Position numbers and translations under genes: made by a program. Under the pieces are notes generated by a model, which saw only the letters and a program-made list of their open reading frames with translations, made no database searches and was not told the DNA's origin. Positions 22,771 through 34,948 of a DNA stretch of 64,000 nt are shown one piece after another; the stretch's first letter is position 1; every line of letters begins with the position of its first letter. The DNA is from Hymenopus coronatus (taxonomy: Eukaryota > Arthropoda > Insecta > Mantodea > Hymenopodidae). The DNA is taken from contig CM060892.1 in the NCBI GenBank assembly GCA_030762935.1, positions 91,174,827-91,238,826 of the forward strand. Reading direction: 5' to 3'.

Positions 22771-23779
22771 CGGGCCAGTCAAAGTATATCATGCGTTTTG
22801 GCTAATTTTTAAAAGTATATTAACGGACCCTTAAAAGTAAAAATTTTAGTTGTCATTGCAAGAACCAAAAATGTTCTGCACAGAAGTTAAAGTTCCCAGT
22901 GCAGTATCCAGTGGCAACGAACTAAAACAGTAGAATCCCTCAGTAAATACTTGACTATTCTACAATAATATGCAGCCACTCCTAAGTTTATTAATTAAAC
23001 ATTCTGTTCCAGTATTACTTGTATCTCCCTTCCATGCAGGACATAATAACAAATAATATTTACTTAACATCTCTGGAGTGACATTTTATTTTTTTCTTTC
23101 CTGATTGTTAATACGTTTAACTGTTACTCAAACAGAATGCAATGTAACGTGTAATAAGACAGAAATCGGGTCTCTAACTTGGTTACAATGACACTTTAAC
23201 CTTAGTCCAATAATATATGTCTTTCCTGGAAAGTATGGAACCAACCGACATACATACCTCATCGATTGCATTCAAGGACGTATTACAAAACTCTATTTCA
23301 TGAATGTTGAAATACAAATAAATGGAAATAATATCGATTTCCAAAGTGCAGATCACAAACCTACAACATATTCAATGGAAGGGAATGACCAGAAGAGGTT
23401 ATGTTGCAGTACTTATCAATATTATATTTCACTGCTTAATATTTATGAATTCCTAAACAGTTATAGAACGTTAAAAGGGTTAATACACAAGTTACTTACT
23501 TTGAGGTATCTGTAGGAACAAAATACCTCGTATAAATAGCCTATCATTTGGATGTCGAGCTTCATACCCATCTTTGAACCGTTTGCATAATTAACATTAC
23601 AGCTTGGTGCACTACACTTCTGGGGTATTATGACTTTAACAATAAAATACTCCAAAAGCAGTAATATGAAAATATTCCCATAATTTTACTAAACCAAACA
23701 TGTCTTACAGTATCACAATGCCCACATAGTGTGATATCACTAATGTTTAGTGCAGGCTTTTCTCTATAGGAGGTATTTA
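22771..23779. other. Unclassified sequence
   Basis: Nothing recognised; short frames only. Confidence 0.5.
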
Positions 23780-23995
23780 CTGGAAGCCCGGACATCGTTG
23801 AAGGCGTCCAAACTGGAACCGTAAGTGGCTCCGGCAATGCTTGCGCCCATCGTCATCCAGATCTGGTCGACCTACGGTCTCTGCCTTTACCCCACCTACC
23901 TGGGGCCCCGTAATCTGCAAAGGTCCCCCTCCATGAGCCTACGTGCGGTACTCTGCCCAGTGACTCGAAATCCCACCCAAATCAGAGAAAAAGTA
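23780..23995 (+). repeat. SINE family B, 3' body only
   Basis: 'CTTGCGCCCATCGTCATCC', 'AGATCTGGTCGACC' and 'CCCACCTACCTGGGG' align with 'CTTGTGCTCATCGTCTTCCG', 'GATCTGGTCGCC' and 'TCTCCTTGCCTGGGG' of the copy at 50,140-50,760. No head, so 5'-truncated. Confidence 0.65.
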
Positions 23996-24164
23996 ATCTG
24001 ATGGGCTTCATAACATGACTTTCTCTACATCTTTGTAACAAATTATTGTTAATAATCTGATTCTTCTATCCACTTCAAGCTAATAGAGATAAACACTAAC
24101 AAAACCTTAGAAATACGACACTAAGCTAAACTTACAGTAAAATGCTTTAAAATGTGGCTAATAT

Positions 24165-24328
24165 AAACTTGAAATCCTTTCTTTGCGTAGTCAGGAGTTG
24201 ACAGGTCCCCATATGAGAAAATTTTAAGCATTTTAAAACTGAAACTAATAATAAAAATATCTCGAAAATGGTCAACTCTACGAAAAAATGACCATATGAA
24301 ATAAATTGTGTGTGAACTTGGGAAGAAA
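24165..24328 (-). repeat. R870 fragment
   Basis: Middle segment only: 'GTCAGGAGTTGACAGGTCCCC', 'ATATGAGAAAATTTTAAGC', 'ATCTCGAAAATGGTCAACTC'. It lies in the same orientation and just 70 bp from the next copy. Confidence 0.75.
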
Positions 24329-24397
24329 ATGTTTCATGCCTTAAAATACCTTTCCGATATTTTCTCCTCATAAGGATTGACGGAAACTTGGGGAAAA

Positions 24398-25145
24398 AAC
24401 CTGATGTGTTCTATTCACCTGGCTTTCTCCAGCTGCTCCACAAACTTCTTACATTATTATTTTTCTTTTTACTCTATGCTAATCGAGATAAGCAATGGTA
24501 CAAATGTTCTTATTACTTGCTTTCTTCAAAAGGGAAATAAGGCCATACACTAGGCTAAAGCGGAATTCAAATCTTTTAAAAGCTATCGTCATTTGAAACA
24601 ATGAAATTCGGTTCCCCTTACCTTCCCGGAGTAAAAAAAAAAAAAAAAAAGATGAATCGGAAGTTTGACTTTCCATTTAAGAAAAAGTTAAGTAATTTAA
24701 AATTGAAACCAGTAACAATGAATTTCTCAGAAATGATTATCTCTACAGAAAAACGTGTAAGACAAATTGTGTCTTTTTATGAGATCTACACTTTTTTTTT
24801 TAAGTAGGTTATTGTCTATCTCCTACGGTTCACAAGTTATACAAAATTTATCCAGAATGAAGAGGCCATCAGAGGCTATTCCCAGAAAATTCAGGATATA
24901 CATTTCGTTTTATCACAACATTATTTTAAAACTAAGGAATTTTAATCAAAATCGTTAAAACAAATTCTCAGGATATCAGAATTTTCGAAAAAATATTATG
25001 TAATTGGGTGTGGGGGATTTTTTATTGACTTATTTTTCTCTTTTAAATCTTTGCATCGTATCCTTGGAAGTTACCAAACATAAATACTAAGTTTGGTATT
25101 TTGCCGACTTTTCGTTTTCGAGTAATCGTGTTCATAGGTACACGG

Positions 25146-25176
<31 letters not shown>

Positions 25177-25322
25177 GACCTGTTTTTTAAAAATACCTTT
25201 TTTGATACATGGGATCCTAAAACGTATACTTCCGGAGAAATCTCGGTAACTAATTTTGGGTGGAATGCAATAGCTTCCCTACCTATTATGTATATTGTAA
25301 CATACGTGCCAGAGAAAGTAAA
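24398..25322 (-). repeat. R870 full copy (first unit of tandem pair)
   Basis: Complete minus-strand copy from 'CTGATGTGTTCTATTCACC' at the left to 'CAGAGAAAGTAAAAATT' at the right. It contains an A17 run (24,634-24,650) and the standard internal dinucleotide tract as (CA)n at 25,142-25,172. Its right end abuts the 3' end of the next copy without a gap. Confidence 0.9.
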
Positions 25323-25944
25323 AATTCGGATGTGTTCCATTGACATGACTTTGTCTATCTGATCTGTAAGAAACAATTCTTACACGTATTCTTTTATGTA
25401 CATCTAGCTAATCAAGATAAACATTCCCAGAAATAACGTTATTACTTAATTATTTGTAATTAGAAGGGATCCAAGGGAACAAAATAGACTAAAGCGATAT
25501 TCAAATGTAAAATGTGTCGCTATGCGATTTTCATTGAAATTCGGATGTCTTTGATGGACAGGAGTAAAAAAAAAAAAAAAAAAAAAAAAACGGGTGTGTT
25601 ATGTTTGAAAAAGGATAACTATTTTATAATTGAGACCAATAATAACAGGGAATATCGCTCAAGGGTTAGCTCTACAAAAATGTATATTTAATATATTACA
25701 TATTTTACCGAGGTCTACATTTTTGTCCGCTTTATCTATCTCTTACGATTTATAATCTATGCAAAACTTATTTAAAATAAAGAGAATTTCAGGGGATAAT
25801 CCCAAGAAATTGAGGATATGTATTTTATTTGCAACATAAACCTTCTTAATAGGTATACATATATCATTTTAACCACAGCCTTTAGAACCATTTTTTTAGA
25901 AAACGGAAAATGTCTAAAAACTGTTCATGTAACCTGTAGTTTGG
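25323..25944 (-). repeat. R870 second tandem unit, 3' part
   Basis: Begins 'CGGATGTGTTCCATTGACATG' directly at the end of the previous unit. Includes an A-run of about 25 (25,565-25,590) at the position where the previous unit also has one, so the A-tract is a family feature. Interrupted by a SINE at 25,945. Confidence 0.85.
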
Positions 25945-26188
25945 AGTGCTTTTAGTGTTTAACATCCGCTTTTACTACAAATGGCACCGAAGGAGATGAC
26001 ATTGATGATTCATGGAATGAAGATGGAGCACCGGTGGAATGCGATGGCAGGGAAAACCGGAGAGCCCGGAGAAAACCTGTCCATGCGCCGCTTCGTCCAC
26101 CACAAATCCCACCTTCGGTCGCTTGGGATCGAATTCTGGCCGTCAAGGTGAGAAGCAAGTGGTCTAACCACTCGGCCACGACGCGTTC
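25945..26188 (-). repeat. SINE family 1 inserted in R870
   Basis: Minus-strand copy; tail 'TAGTGTTTAACATCCGC' left, head with A box (TGGCCGAGTGG on the minus strand) right. Flanks 'AGTTTGGAGT' (25,930s) and 'AGTTTGAGGT' (about 26,189-26,198) look like a diverged target-site duplication. Confidence 0.9.
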
Positions 26189-26467
26189 AGTTTGAGGTTG
26201 AGGATTTTTCTGAAAAAAATCGCACTGTTAGAGGATACTAAATGTAAATACCAAGTTTAGTATTTAATCAACATTCATTTTCTAGTTATACATTTCACAG
26301 CCATCCAAAAGTACTCACGCGTGCACACACACAAGCCAAATCCTTTGGTTTTATTTAAAGTTTTCAATAGACGTATTTTCAGTGAAATCTCGGTATCCAA
26401 TTTTTGGGTAGAATACAATACCTTCTCTACCCGAGGAATGTAGATTCTACATACTGCTATAGAAAGT
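26189..26467 (-). repeat. R870 second tandem unit, 5' part
   Basis: Continuation after the SINE, with 'GGTAGAATACAATACCTTCTC' and the terminal 'GAAAGTAAATAGG'. With 25,323-25,944 it makes one full unit. Confidence 0.85.
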
Positions 26468-26749
26468 AAATAGGAAAGAAACTCTTGGAAGGATTTGAAA
26501 CCTTTAACTGTCCTCCATTAGTCCGTGTTTTAGGCATAAGAAGAATGGTTTAGAAGATTTGGATATAACAATACAGTAAACTAAATCGACAGTGAGGTGC
26601 TTAAAAACAGGTGGGTATGTGATGGCATTGACACTCCATTGTTATAGTTTTATGAAAAAATAAGCAAACAAAAAATAATCTTCCACTTAAAAATATTTTA
26701 GGTACCCATTTGATAAAAAAACTAACAAAAATACCTTGCAAATGGATAG

Positions 26750-27538
26750 CACTACAAAAATTGATGCGCTACAATTACATGACTTTATCTAACTACATAT
26801 TTCTTTGTAAAACAAATGAATAAGAGAATACACTAGTCTAAAACGACAGTCAAATCTTTTAAAAGCCGGTCGCGGTATCGTACGATTTACTCTCTTTACT
26901 AGGAGCAACAAAAAAACGAATAACGACATCCCATTTGAAGATATTATTAATATTTAAAATTGAAACCATTAATAACTCCACTAAAAATATATATGACAAA
27001 ATTGTGCTTTAATGAGATCCACATTTTTTGAGTTGTAAGATTTTGCCTATCTCTTACGGTTTACCGGTTATATGAAAGTCTTCCAGAAGAATAGAGTTGC
27101 AGAGGCTGTTCTCTGAAAATTCAAGATATTCGAGACATTTCGTTCTTTTTGTATTGACCGGTATAAAAAGCAGAAAAAAAAACGATTGAAAACTCTCTTT
27201 GAGAAAGGTGTAAGAACTGAGAAATCTATACAAATAACATGGAACATCTCCGAAATGGTTAACTGTACAAAAAATATGTTGGACATACATTTTTGTACAG
27301 TAAGAGTTTATGTCTAACGGCTTACCGGTTATTCTTTCAGAATTTAGAGGGCTTTAGAGGCCTCCTGTAAGTTTCAAGATATGGAGTTTATTTTCCATGT
27401 AAATATCTTTAGTATGTACCATTTTTCAGAAAATCGAACATTTCAGAAAGTTCCATTAAATGGTGGCAGATTTACCTGAAGATTTTCGTGTCGCGTTCTT
27501 GGAAGACAAAGTTCACATTTGAATTAAAATGGCAAGCG
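26750..27538 (-). repeat. R870 copy, 5' end missing
   Basis: From 'TTACATGACTTTATCTAAC' through 'TCTTACGGTTTACCGGTTAT' to 'TTTTCGTGTCGCG' and 'TTGGAAGAC'. The (GT)n and start blocks are absent. Confidence 0.8.
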
Positions 27539-27954
27539 TTGCAGTTAAGGTGATATATCTGTGAAATTTTAACATTTTTGAAAAACTAATAAATTAATTT
27601 GTTTCACAATAACATAGCTTGAACTCTAAACTTTAAGCAAATATATTGTTTTTCGCATTTGGTGCACTTTATTTACCAATTACTTGAAGCTACAGTTAGG
27701 TAGGCGCACAATGCTTAACGGATACTCTCAACTTTACCCTTTAGTTTGTGGCAACCGGTTTTACAACACTTTTCCATACTCAAAATATTCCACACGATGC
27801 AATGTTTCATTAATTATACTGCCTTCTAAAATCACATTAAAGAAAATGATTATATTACGCTTTTAAAACATGTTTTAATTTTGATAATTAAATTATTATA
27901 TTTTGATAAATCAAGGTTTTTGAAAACTATAAAAAGTAACACTTTTTATCCACC
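27539..27954. other. Unclassified sequence
   Basis: Nothing recognised. Confidence 0.5.
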
Positions 27955-27959
27955 AATTA

Positions 27960-28592
27960 CAGCTAATATACTACTTAGTTCCTTGTAAGTAGGAAGGAAT
28001 AAGGAACTACACTAGGCTAAAGCGATTGTCAAATCTTTCAAAAGCTGGTTGCTATGTTAATGAAATTAGTTTCTTTGCATGGCCAGGGGTTGATAAATTC
28101 CCCTATGAGGAATATCTTGGAAATGGAAACTTAGGATTTTTTTTATTTAAACAAGATCTTTATATCATAGTTTTTTCTATCTCTTACGGTTTACTAGTTA
28201 TGCAAAAATCATCTGAAATATAGAGCTCTATTCATAGAAAATTCAAAATATGCGTTTTATTTTTCATGTAAATATCTCTAATATAGAGTATTTTAATCAA
28301 AATATTTAGAGGCATTTTTGAGAAAATTAAATTTTTGGATTTTTTTAATGAAAAGGGGAGTTTGCGATTTTGGAATTTTCTTCAAAACCTTCATATTTCA
28401 TCCACGGAAGATATTAAACTTATATATCAAGTTTGGTATTTTACCGACTTTACTTACACATGGATTTCTTCGATTTTTTTTATTCAGGAAACACTATTTT
28501 TAGATTTAGGGGACCTTAAAACGCATATTTAGAGTGAAATTCCGGTATAAATTATTGTGTGGTATACAATATCTTCTCTACTACCCATGGCA
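27960..28592 (-). repeat. R870 copy, 3' end missing
   Basis: Runs from 'CCTTGTAAGTAGGAAGG' and 'AGCGATTGTCAAATCTTTC' to 'GTGGTATACAATATCTTCTC'. The dinucleotide tract is lost. Confidence 0.8.
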
Positions 28593-29396
28593 TACCTAAC
28601 TGGCACAATATTGTAAATTCAATTGCAACAAAGAATCGTTACAGAAAATGTCACTAAAACGTGTCATTTTACTTATTGTCACCAATAAATCACGTCTAGC
28701 CGTACTCAACTTGGCACCATTCAAAACTGCTCTGAAAGAACCTACAAAGAAGTTATATTCGCCAATAGTTTTTAATGTCTTTCTTGGCATACAATGAAGC
28801 AGATAACACACTTTGTAGTTCAGATTTCTTCAGAAGATTAATTGCTTTACTTCACTTGTTTTGGCAAGAAATTCTGACACGATGGTATGTAAAGCATTTT
28901 AAATAATTCGTGATAAAGCTCACATCATTTCACGTTTGTGTAAAAAACACTTTTTAGTTAAATCACAAGTTATATTACCGGATTCTGTAACAGCAGGTTT
29001 CTCACTTTGTACATTTAGTTTTCCAGTTTGACCTGAATCCATTCTTATGTAATATTAAATAATGCAGTAAATGGAAGTTCTTGAGGTAATATTGGTTGCA
29101 CAAACAACAATGATTTTCACGTATGTCACATTAAAATTATCTAGAGTGGAATAAAATATTTTATGCAATATTAGCATTATACATTATAAGCCATATATTA
29201 TGAAATATTTCGGAATTCTAAGTATCCAAATCTCTATGAACCACAGCAACTTGGAAAATCATATATTATATCATTGCTGGAAAACACTTCATTGCTATTA
29301 TTGGCATCCGTGTCACAATGAATTAATTATGTAGGATATTGAATGCAATTCTATCCAGCTTAAGGTTAGAATTGACTAAAACAACAGTTAGAAAGG
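28593..29396. other. Unclassified sequence
   Basis: Nothing recognised. Confidence 0.5.
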
Positions 29397-29645
29397 CGGC
29401 CTCTGGGGTGTATTGGTAGAGTGCCTGTTCCATATTCAAAAGACTCCAAGTTTGAGTCTTGGTTAGGCTACCTGAATAAGGTTTATTTCTGAGTTTTCAC
29501 TTTTCCTGAGAAAATGAATAATGAGTAACACTAAATTGTGAACAATAAGATCGTTTGAGCCACATTTCACTAATTTCTATTATTTATCGTCCAACAATAG
29601 CCATATGGTTAAAGGATGTTAAACTTCAAATAATAGATAAATAGA
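29397..29645 (+). repeat. tRNA-derived SINE
   Basis: Head 'TCTGGGGTGTATTGGTAGAG' with B-box-like 'AGTTTGAGTCTTGG', and a tail of SINE type 'GGATGTTAAACTTCAAATAA' near 29,610. Confidence 0.6.
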
Positions 29646-29804
29646 ACATTAAATTGTGTTATTTAAGTGATTAAACAAAGTAGTTGCGATGTAATACATT
29701 TATCCATAATACTATAATTATTACAGATGCAGTGGATATTGTATTTATGTCAGATTCTATCAAATTTACTGCATCTTCTGTCGTCTCTTATTCATTGATG
29801 TATT

Positions 29805-29910
29805 ACTTTCTTTATGGCGTATGCATAATGTACATAATAATTAGAGAAAATATTGTACTCCACCCAAGGAATTTGATAGCGAGATTTCACCGGAAGTACA
29901 TATTTTGAGA
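29805..29910 (+). repeat. R870 copy, left part
   Basis: 'GTATTACTTTCTTTATGG' start, 'CCACCCAAGGAATTTGATAG' and 'ATTTCACCGGAAGTACATATT', then broken by about 115 bp of unrelated sequence. Confidence 0.8.
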
Positions 29911-30025
29911 ATATGTGGATGATTTGATGTAAAGGGTATGGGCACTATTGTATATAAACATGTAATGAGAATTGTAGTTCTATAATTTCAAAGGATTTTT
30001 AGTTTACGTTTGGTTGATATAAAGA

Positions 30026-30712
30026 CATTTGTTTGTGTGTATCTGTTTGCAGTATAACTTAGAGACCAACATTTATTAAATATTTAAGTTTACTGTCTCT
30101 CAAGGATCCGACATGAAGATTTTCAAGAAAATATCCCCACCCCAAACTAATCTTTAATGGAAAATGTACCAAAGCTTTGATTTTCTCAAAAATGCCTCAA
30201 ACGTTTTTGATCAAAATACCGTATATTTAAGATGTTTACGTGATAAATAGAAAATGTTTTTTTTGTAATTGAAGTCTTTCTTTTGCTTAATTGGCAAGCG
30301 GCAAGAGATACAAAAAACTTACTACACAAAAATGTATATCGCGTCAAAACACATAATTTATGCCCTATATATTGTTATATTTTTGAGCTAACCATTTTCA
30401 AAATATTCATTGCTATTGTTTTCAATTTTAAAGCACTAATACGTTTCTCAAACAGGGAGTCTTCCTTGTTGCTTTTGTTTTATTCCTAGTCATGCAAAGA
30501 AGGATATTCAGTGACAATCGTATGGCGACAGTTTTTAATGCATTTGACTATTGCCTTAGTTCTCTTCTACTTATAAGGAACTATGTAATAAAATCGTTCT
30601 ATTAATGTTTATATTTATTGGCACGAAGTAGAAAAAATAATTATCTTGTGTAAGAACTTTGTTAGCAGAGAAGGTAGAGAAAATCATGTGGATCTAACAC
30701 ATCAGATGTTTT
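30026..30712 (+). repeat. R870 copy, right part
   Basis: Resumes at the GT-rich tract ('TTTGTGTGTATCTG'), then 'GATCCGACATGAAGATTTTC', 'TTTTTGATCAAAATACC' and the end 'AGAAAATCATGTGGATC'. Confidence 0.85.
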
Positions 30713-31164
30713 TTCTTTGTTTTGCATGTATTATATTTTAAGGCAGAACACATTTTGCTTGAAAGTTGTAATTACTGTCTCAATTTCTCCCTCGATAAAA
30801 GCAAATGCGAATTTTCCAAATGATTCATTGCCTGTCATTAAGCCAGGCAGACTCTTGAGCATGCTGATGTGAGATGGATGTGGTGGTGAATATAAAGAAG
30901 TGAAGGGGAAAGTTACAGTGACATGTGATGGATCACGAGACTGGGAACGATCCAATTGACGATGTACTCGGGTCATTTTGGCGTTTGCCCACTTTCAAAG
31001 TGAACGGTAGATACATGATGTCCTAGAGACAAGGCATTTAAACAATTCCTACCTTCACATTCACCCATCCGTCCTACAGCTAAAACAGAAAAATGTTGTA
31101 GCACAGTTGTTAAATTTACGTACATTTCAGGGACTAGTACCGATGTAATTTATTTATTGTATTG
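30713..31164. other. Unclassified, possible SINE body
   Basis: Positions 30,760-31,010 are GC-richer and resemble a SINE body in texture, but no tRNA head or match to another copy here was found. Confidence 0.35.
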
Positions 31165-31257
31165 CATTCTAATTTACTTTACGTAGCTGGAAGCATATTT
31201 AATTTCTTTACCACGCAAAATTCTTTATTGAAATTTCACCTGCCACCTGTATATATA
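31165..31257 (+). repeat. R870 copy, 5' end before MITE
   Basis: 'CCACGCAAAATTCTTTATTG' and 'AAATTTCACCTG' correspond to the R870 block 'CCACCCAAAAATTCGATA...ATTTCACCGG'. Cut at the TA where the MITE begins. Confidence 0.55.
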
Positions 31258-31915
31258 CAGTAAAACCCCATAATTACGATCTTCAAGGGACTATGGCTAA
31301 ACGTACAATAATCGGAATTTTGATACAATTTAATAGACAATACCATATAATAAATATTTCTGAATAATCGGATAAATTACAGTGCAAAATGAACAAGAGA
31401 TTATTTCTTATGAAAAATCTTTAATTGTTGATTTTCGTGTACTCGTACTGCAAAGTATTACGATAGTTATAAAGAGTAGAACTTGAATTAACTTAAGTAT
31501 AATTCCACTTTTAATAAAAATTACTTGTGCACCTTTCATTATACACGTCACAGAATTCAAAGAAAGACGAAAAGAATAAAACAGACAGCAAACCTTTTGA
31601 GAGCATAAATTCCTTTTAAGAAAAGGTGTTGCTATCGCCCAATTCTGCCGACCGTACGGGTTTTCAGGTAAAGCGCTTGAGCCCTCGACCGCTGAGTACA
31701 GTCTATTTTCTCATCTACTTTTAAAATATTTCCCAATTTCGTAATTTTTTAACAATATTTGTGCTCTTTTTTCCATAAAAAGCGCTAATAACAGAAATTG
31801 GAAACGTTAAAGCAAATAAAATCGTGCTAATATGGAAAGTCCAGGGACTTGACTATTGAGCGTAATATACGGGATGACGTTATAATGGAGAGCATAATCA
31901 CGGGATTTTACAGTG
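31258..31915. mobile_element. pogo/Tigger-like MITE
   Basis: About 658 bp with imperfect terminal inverted repeats: the left end reads CAGTAAAACCCCATAATTACG and the right end, reverse-complemented, CTGTAAAATCCCGTGATTATG (about 18 of 25 positions equal). The left end abuts a TA. CAGT(A)AAACC-type ends are typical of pogo/Tigger elements of the Tc1/mariner superfamily. No transposase frame remains, so it is non-autonomous. It sits inside an R870 copy. Confidence 0.75.
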
Positions 31916-32123
31916 TGTACAGGTGCGTCTGTGTTTATGTCTATAAACAGCCTAACTCAAAAACAAAAGCTCCCATAAATATTAATATTTGTATTTAAAT
32001 TAAGAATTTCCAAGAAAATATACCAATTATAACTATGTTTTTCGTGGCAAATTTTTGAAAACTGTTTTGTTTTAAATGGCATTAGTGATTGTATATAAAA
32101 TACACTTTATTTTAGATACATAC
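31916..32123 (+). repeat. R870 copy, middle part after MITE
   Basis: Resumes at the internal GT tract ('GTGCGTCTGTGTTTATG') and includes 'CCTAACTCAAAAACAAAAG' and 'GCAAATTTTTGAAAA'. Confidence 0.65.
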
Positions 32124-32385
32124 ATAGACGGTCCCGTAGTTCAGTAAGTAGGGCACTTGCTTGCTGTGCAAGGGATCCGGGTGGGGATATTTCTCTAGGC
32201 AGGCTTATTCCCAAGTCTCCCCAGAGTCCTGAAAGTTTGAATAGGAGTGATAGAAACCCAATGACAACAGAGCACGGTTTAAAAGCATTACATATGGGCA
32301 AAATGTTGCAAAAGGAAATGCCGCTGAAATGACCGTGCAGATAAAATGAGGTTTAAATAGTACCCCCTCACCCCCAAAGAAAACC
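32124..32385 (+). repeat. tRNA-derived SINE in R870
   Basis: 'GTCCCGTAGTTCAGTAAG' has an A-box-like head; the B box is degenerate ('GGATCCGGGTGGGG'). GC-rich body 'CCAAGTCTCCCCAGAGTCC', ending near 'CCCTCACCCCCAAAG'. R870 resumes right after. Confidence 0.6.
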
Positions 32386-32910
32386 GACAAGATATATAAA
32401 ATGCGTATCTTGAATTTTCTACGAATAGATTGTGAAGTCATTCGGAAGAAATATATTATATAAGTATATAACTGGTAAACGTTAAGATGTAGACAAAACA
32501 CACTAAATAAATAACTTTATAATATTTAACTTATTTTAAATAACTATTGAGATTATTTATTTCCGATTTTTCTGTTAATATATACTAGGATTTTATTTTT
32601 TACTTTTTTTTTAATATTTAAACTGCTATTGCTATTCAGGTATTTCTCGCTTTAGCATTAACAGAATATGGAATTTCAAACTCAGCATACACTGATCCGC
32701 TTTTAAACACATTACTAGGCATTCGGCTTTGTCTATCCTACGTGTAACCAGAACGAAATATGTAACAAAACTATCTAGACAAAGGTTATGTGGGTTAACA
32801 TGATGCAAATAAAAAATAAGTTAATGCAAGAAAATACAGTATAAAGATAAGCAATAGTGGGCAGAGAAAGTCATGTGAATGTAACAAATTCATTTAATAC
32901 TATAAATTCT
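32386..32910 (+). repeat. R870 copy, right part after SINE
   Basis: 'ATGCGTATCTTGAATTTTC', 'TATATAACTGGTAAACG', end 'GCAGAGAAAGTCATGTGAATG' type block at about 32,858-32,882. Confidence 0.8.
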
Positions 32911-33984
32911 TAAGTGGCTACTTTGAATAGACCGAGGCTTTTTATCTTTAGTGAGAAGTAACTTCGAGCTATTTAGTCTCCAAGTCTCTCATTTTCATCT
33001 TCCTCTCTAGGTTTAGACATTTCGGCCTGTTCCGAAGCTAACTGATCTGGACGCTGCAGCTCCTCCGGTGTCGTCCAACCTTCTCCTGAACGTTTATAAA
33101 ATAAGACTTCATTAGACTTTGCAGCTGTGTTTAATCACAGAGGAAGGAAATTTCGCTTTATGCATTTAAACAATCCATTCCATCCGCAGTAACAATTAAG
33201 GAAGCAAACGATTCCTTATTCCAGTAATTTGTCGGAGTTGATGGTGTACTGTTCCTCGGCGTTCTATTTATTTATTTTTTGTAAGTTATTTAGCAAGAGA
33301 CCTTTCTCAGGCCGTTCAATATTGGAAAACTTCTATTGGAATAATTACGAGTGAAGGTGAGTTGAATATGGTCACTTTTATTAAATTTGTCAAACTTTTA
33401 ATATCGAAATTCACAGTAAAATAATAACATGTTCAAATACCAAGACCTTACATTTATGATTTTACTTCTTCAGTGAAGCAATCCTCTTCTAGATTTACCA
33501 CTATATATAAATTTAAAATAATTGTGATATTTAATCTTTCTTTCCTCTAAGATAAGAGCTTTACACAAATGATGCGTGCTATTTATGTAATGGCATCTCT
33601 ATAAGCTTCTTCTAATGAACATTATTTCTCAATTTTCTCATTACTATGACAAAAAAAAAAAAAAATGAACATGTGATCGTCTCCTTACTTTTGTTTTCTT
33701 TCTCTTTATATTTGTTGCTATTTTCAATTTAATATATTTAAGTTCTATTTAATTATTTGCATCAATATTATTACTTATGTCATAACAGAAAATACACGAA
33801 AATAACCCTTATTAATTACAATTTTAGATTTTTAAAAACCTTTTCCTGTGTTCTGTTTTAAATTTTTGAGGATTGCAACGAAACAAAATTTAAAATATCA
33901 GCATACGTACATAGCTCATGGCTTAATTCATTCAACACAGAATAACATATAAATAATAAAATTATGTACATATGGTTTTAAATA
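32911..33984. other. Unclassified sequence with A16 run
   Basis: A GC-richer patch at 32,960-33,110 has a 38-codon minus frame of unknown origin. A16 run at about 33,650-33,665. Nothing else recognised. Confidence 0.4.
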
Positions 33985-34654
33985 TTCTACATTCTCTTTT
34001 TCTTACTTTAATTCCTTTAGGCTTTCCTATGGCTTTAGGAGTATTTCGGTTACAACGTGTTCTCTTCAATCAACGTGTTGATATCTCTGAAATTCTTCAT
34101 TAACTGTGCTCTTCTTACAGCATTCCTAATCCTCTCTCTCCTACTAATTCCCAACTTTGATCGTAAATATATTATTTGGGCTGCTTCCAATCTTGACTTT
34201 CCTCTAGTTTCAAAAGAGTACATCAGTGCTGGTTTAGATATAATATTATGGAGCCTATGAGTTATTGCTTTCCGTATGTTTTTGTTAAACTGTCGTTTTA
34301 TGCAGCCATTTAATCTGTAGTATGTTTTTATATTCTCTTCCACATCTGCATTAGTGTTCAGAGTTACTATTTTTTACCCCAAATATTTAAATGTTGAAAC
34401 TTTTCTATAATTTTTTCAATAACTATTTACTCCCTCTTTATCCTTTCCCTATCGTAGTTAGGGATTTAGTTCTTTTTCCAGCAACTTTTTATATTCATAT
34501 TTTTTCCTCTATTTCATTCAATTTAGCTACCGATCTTTGCAGTTCCGTTTCATCTGCTGATAATATTATCTGGTTATATGCAAAAAAGTTATAGCTATAT
34601 TCATATTATTTAGGATTATCCTGTTTGATTTAAATATATCTCACCATTATTCTG

Positions 34655-34690
<36 letters not shown>

Positions 34691-34948
34691 CACATAGAAC
34701 AAATATAATAGGCGATAGTGCATATCCCTCTCTTAGTTCTGAGTTGACTTCTTCACTTTTGCCTTTGATAACTATTATTGTTTTGGAATATAGAGACTTG
34801 ATGACATTAGTTAAATTAAATGGTACTTAATAGTCTTCCGCCATTATTTCTGACGGTTTATTACGTCGCACTCTATCACACGATTTAATATAGTTTAAGA
34901 ACAGAAGAGAGATTTTAAATTATATATACTTCTCTTTTCTAAAATGTG
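33985..34948 (-). pseudogene. LINE RT remnant, 3' half
   Basis: Minus-strand translation, across frameshifts, gives the RT order: a 'CDRVRRNKPSEIMAEDY' block (cognate of the F-D-catalytic A motif region), 'IKSLYSKTIIVI', a degraded 'ALSPIIF', 'ILSADETELQRSV', then a 97-codon open stretch (34,343-34,050) containing 'KPALMYSFETRGKSRLEAAQ' like the conserved 'LLYGSETW...LEAAE' tail of non-LTR RTs. A (CT)n tract at 34,658-34,687 interrupts it. Inactive: internal stops and a lost YADD. Confidence 0.85.
34658..34687. repeat. (CT)n microsatellite
   Basis: About 15 CT units inside the LINE remnant. Confidence 0.95.

Noticed and set aside
25071..25376. 101-codon minus frame with Cys-Val repeats
   Set aside because: The CVCV run is the (CA)n tract of R870; it crosses the tandem junction and recurs only as broken pieces in other copies.
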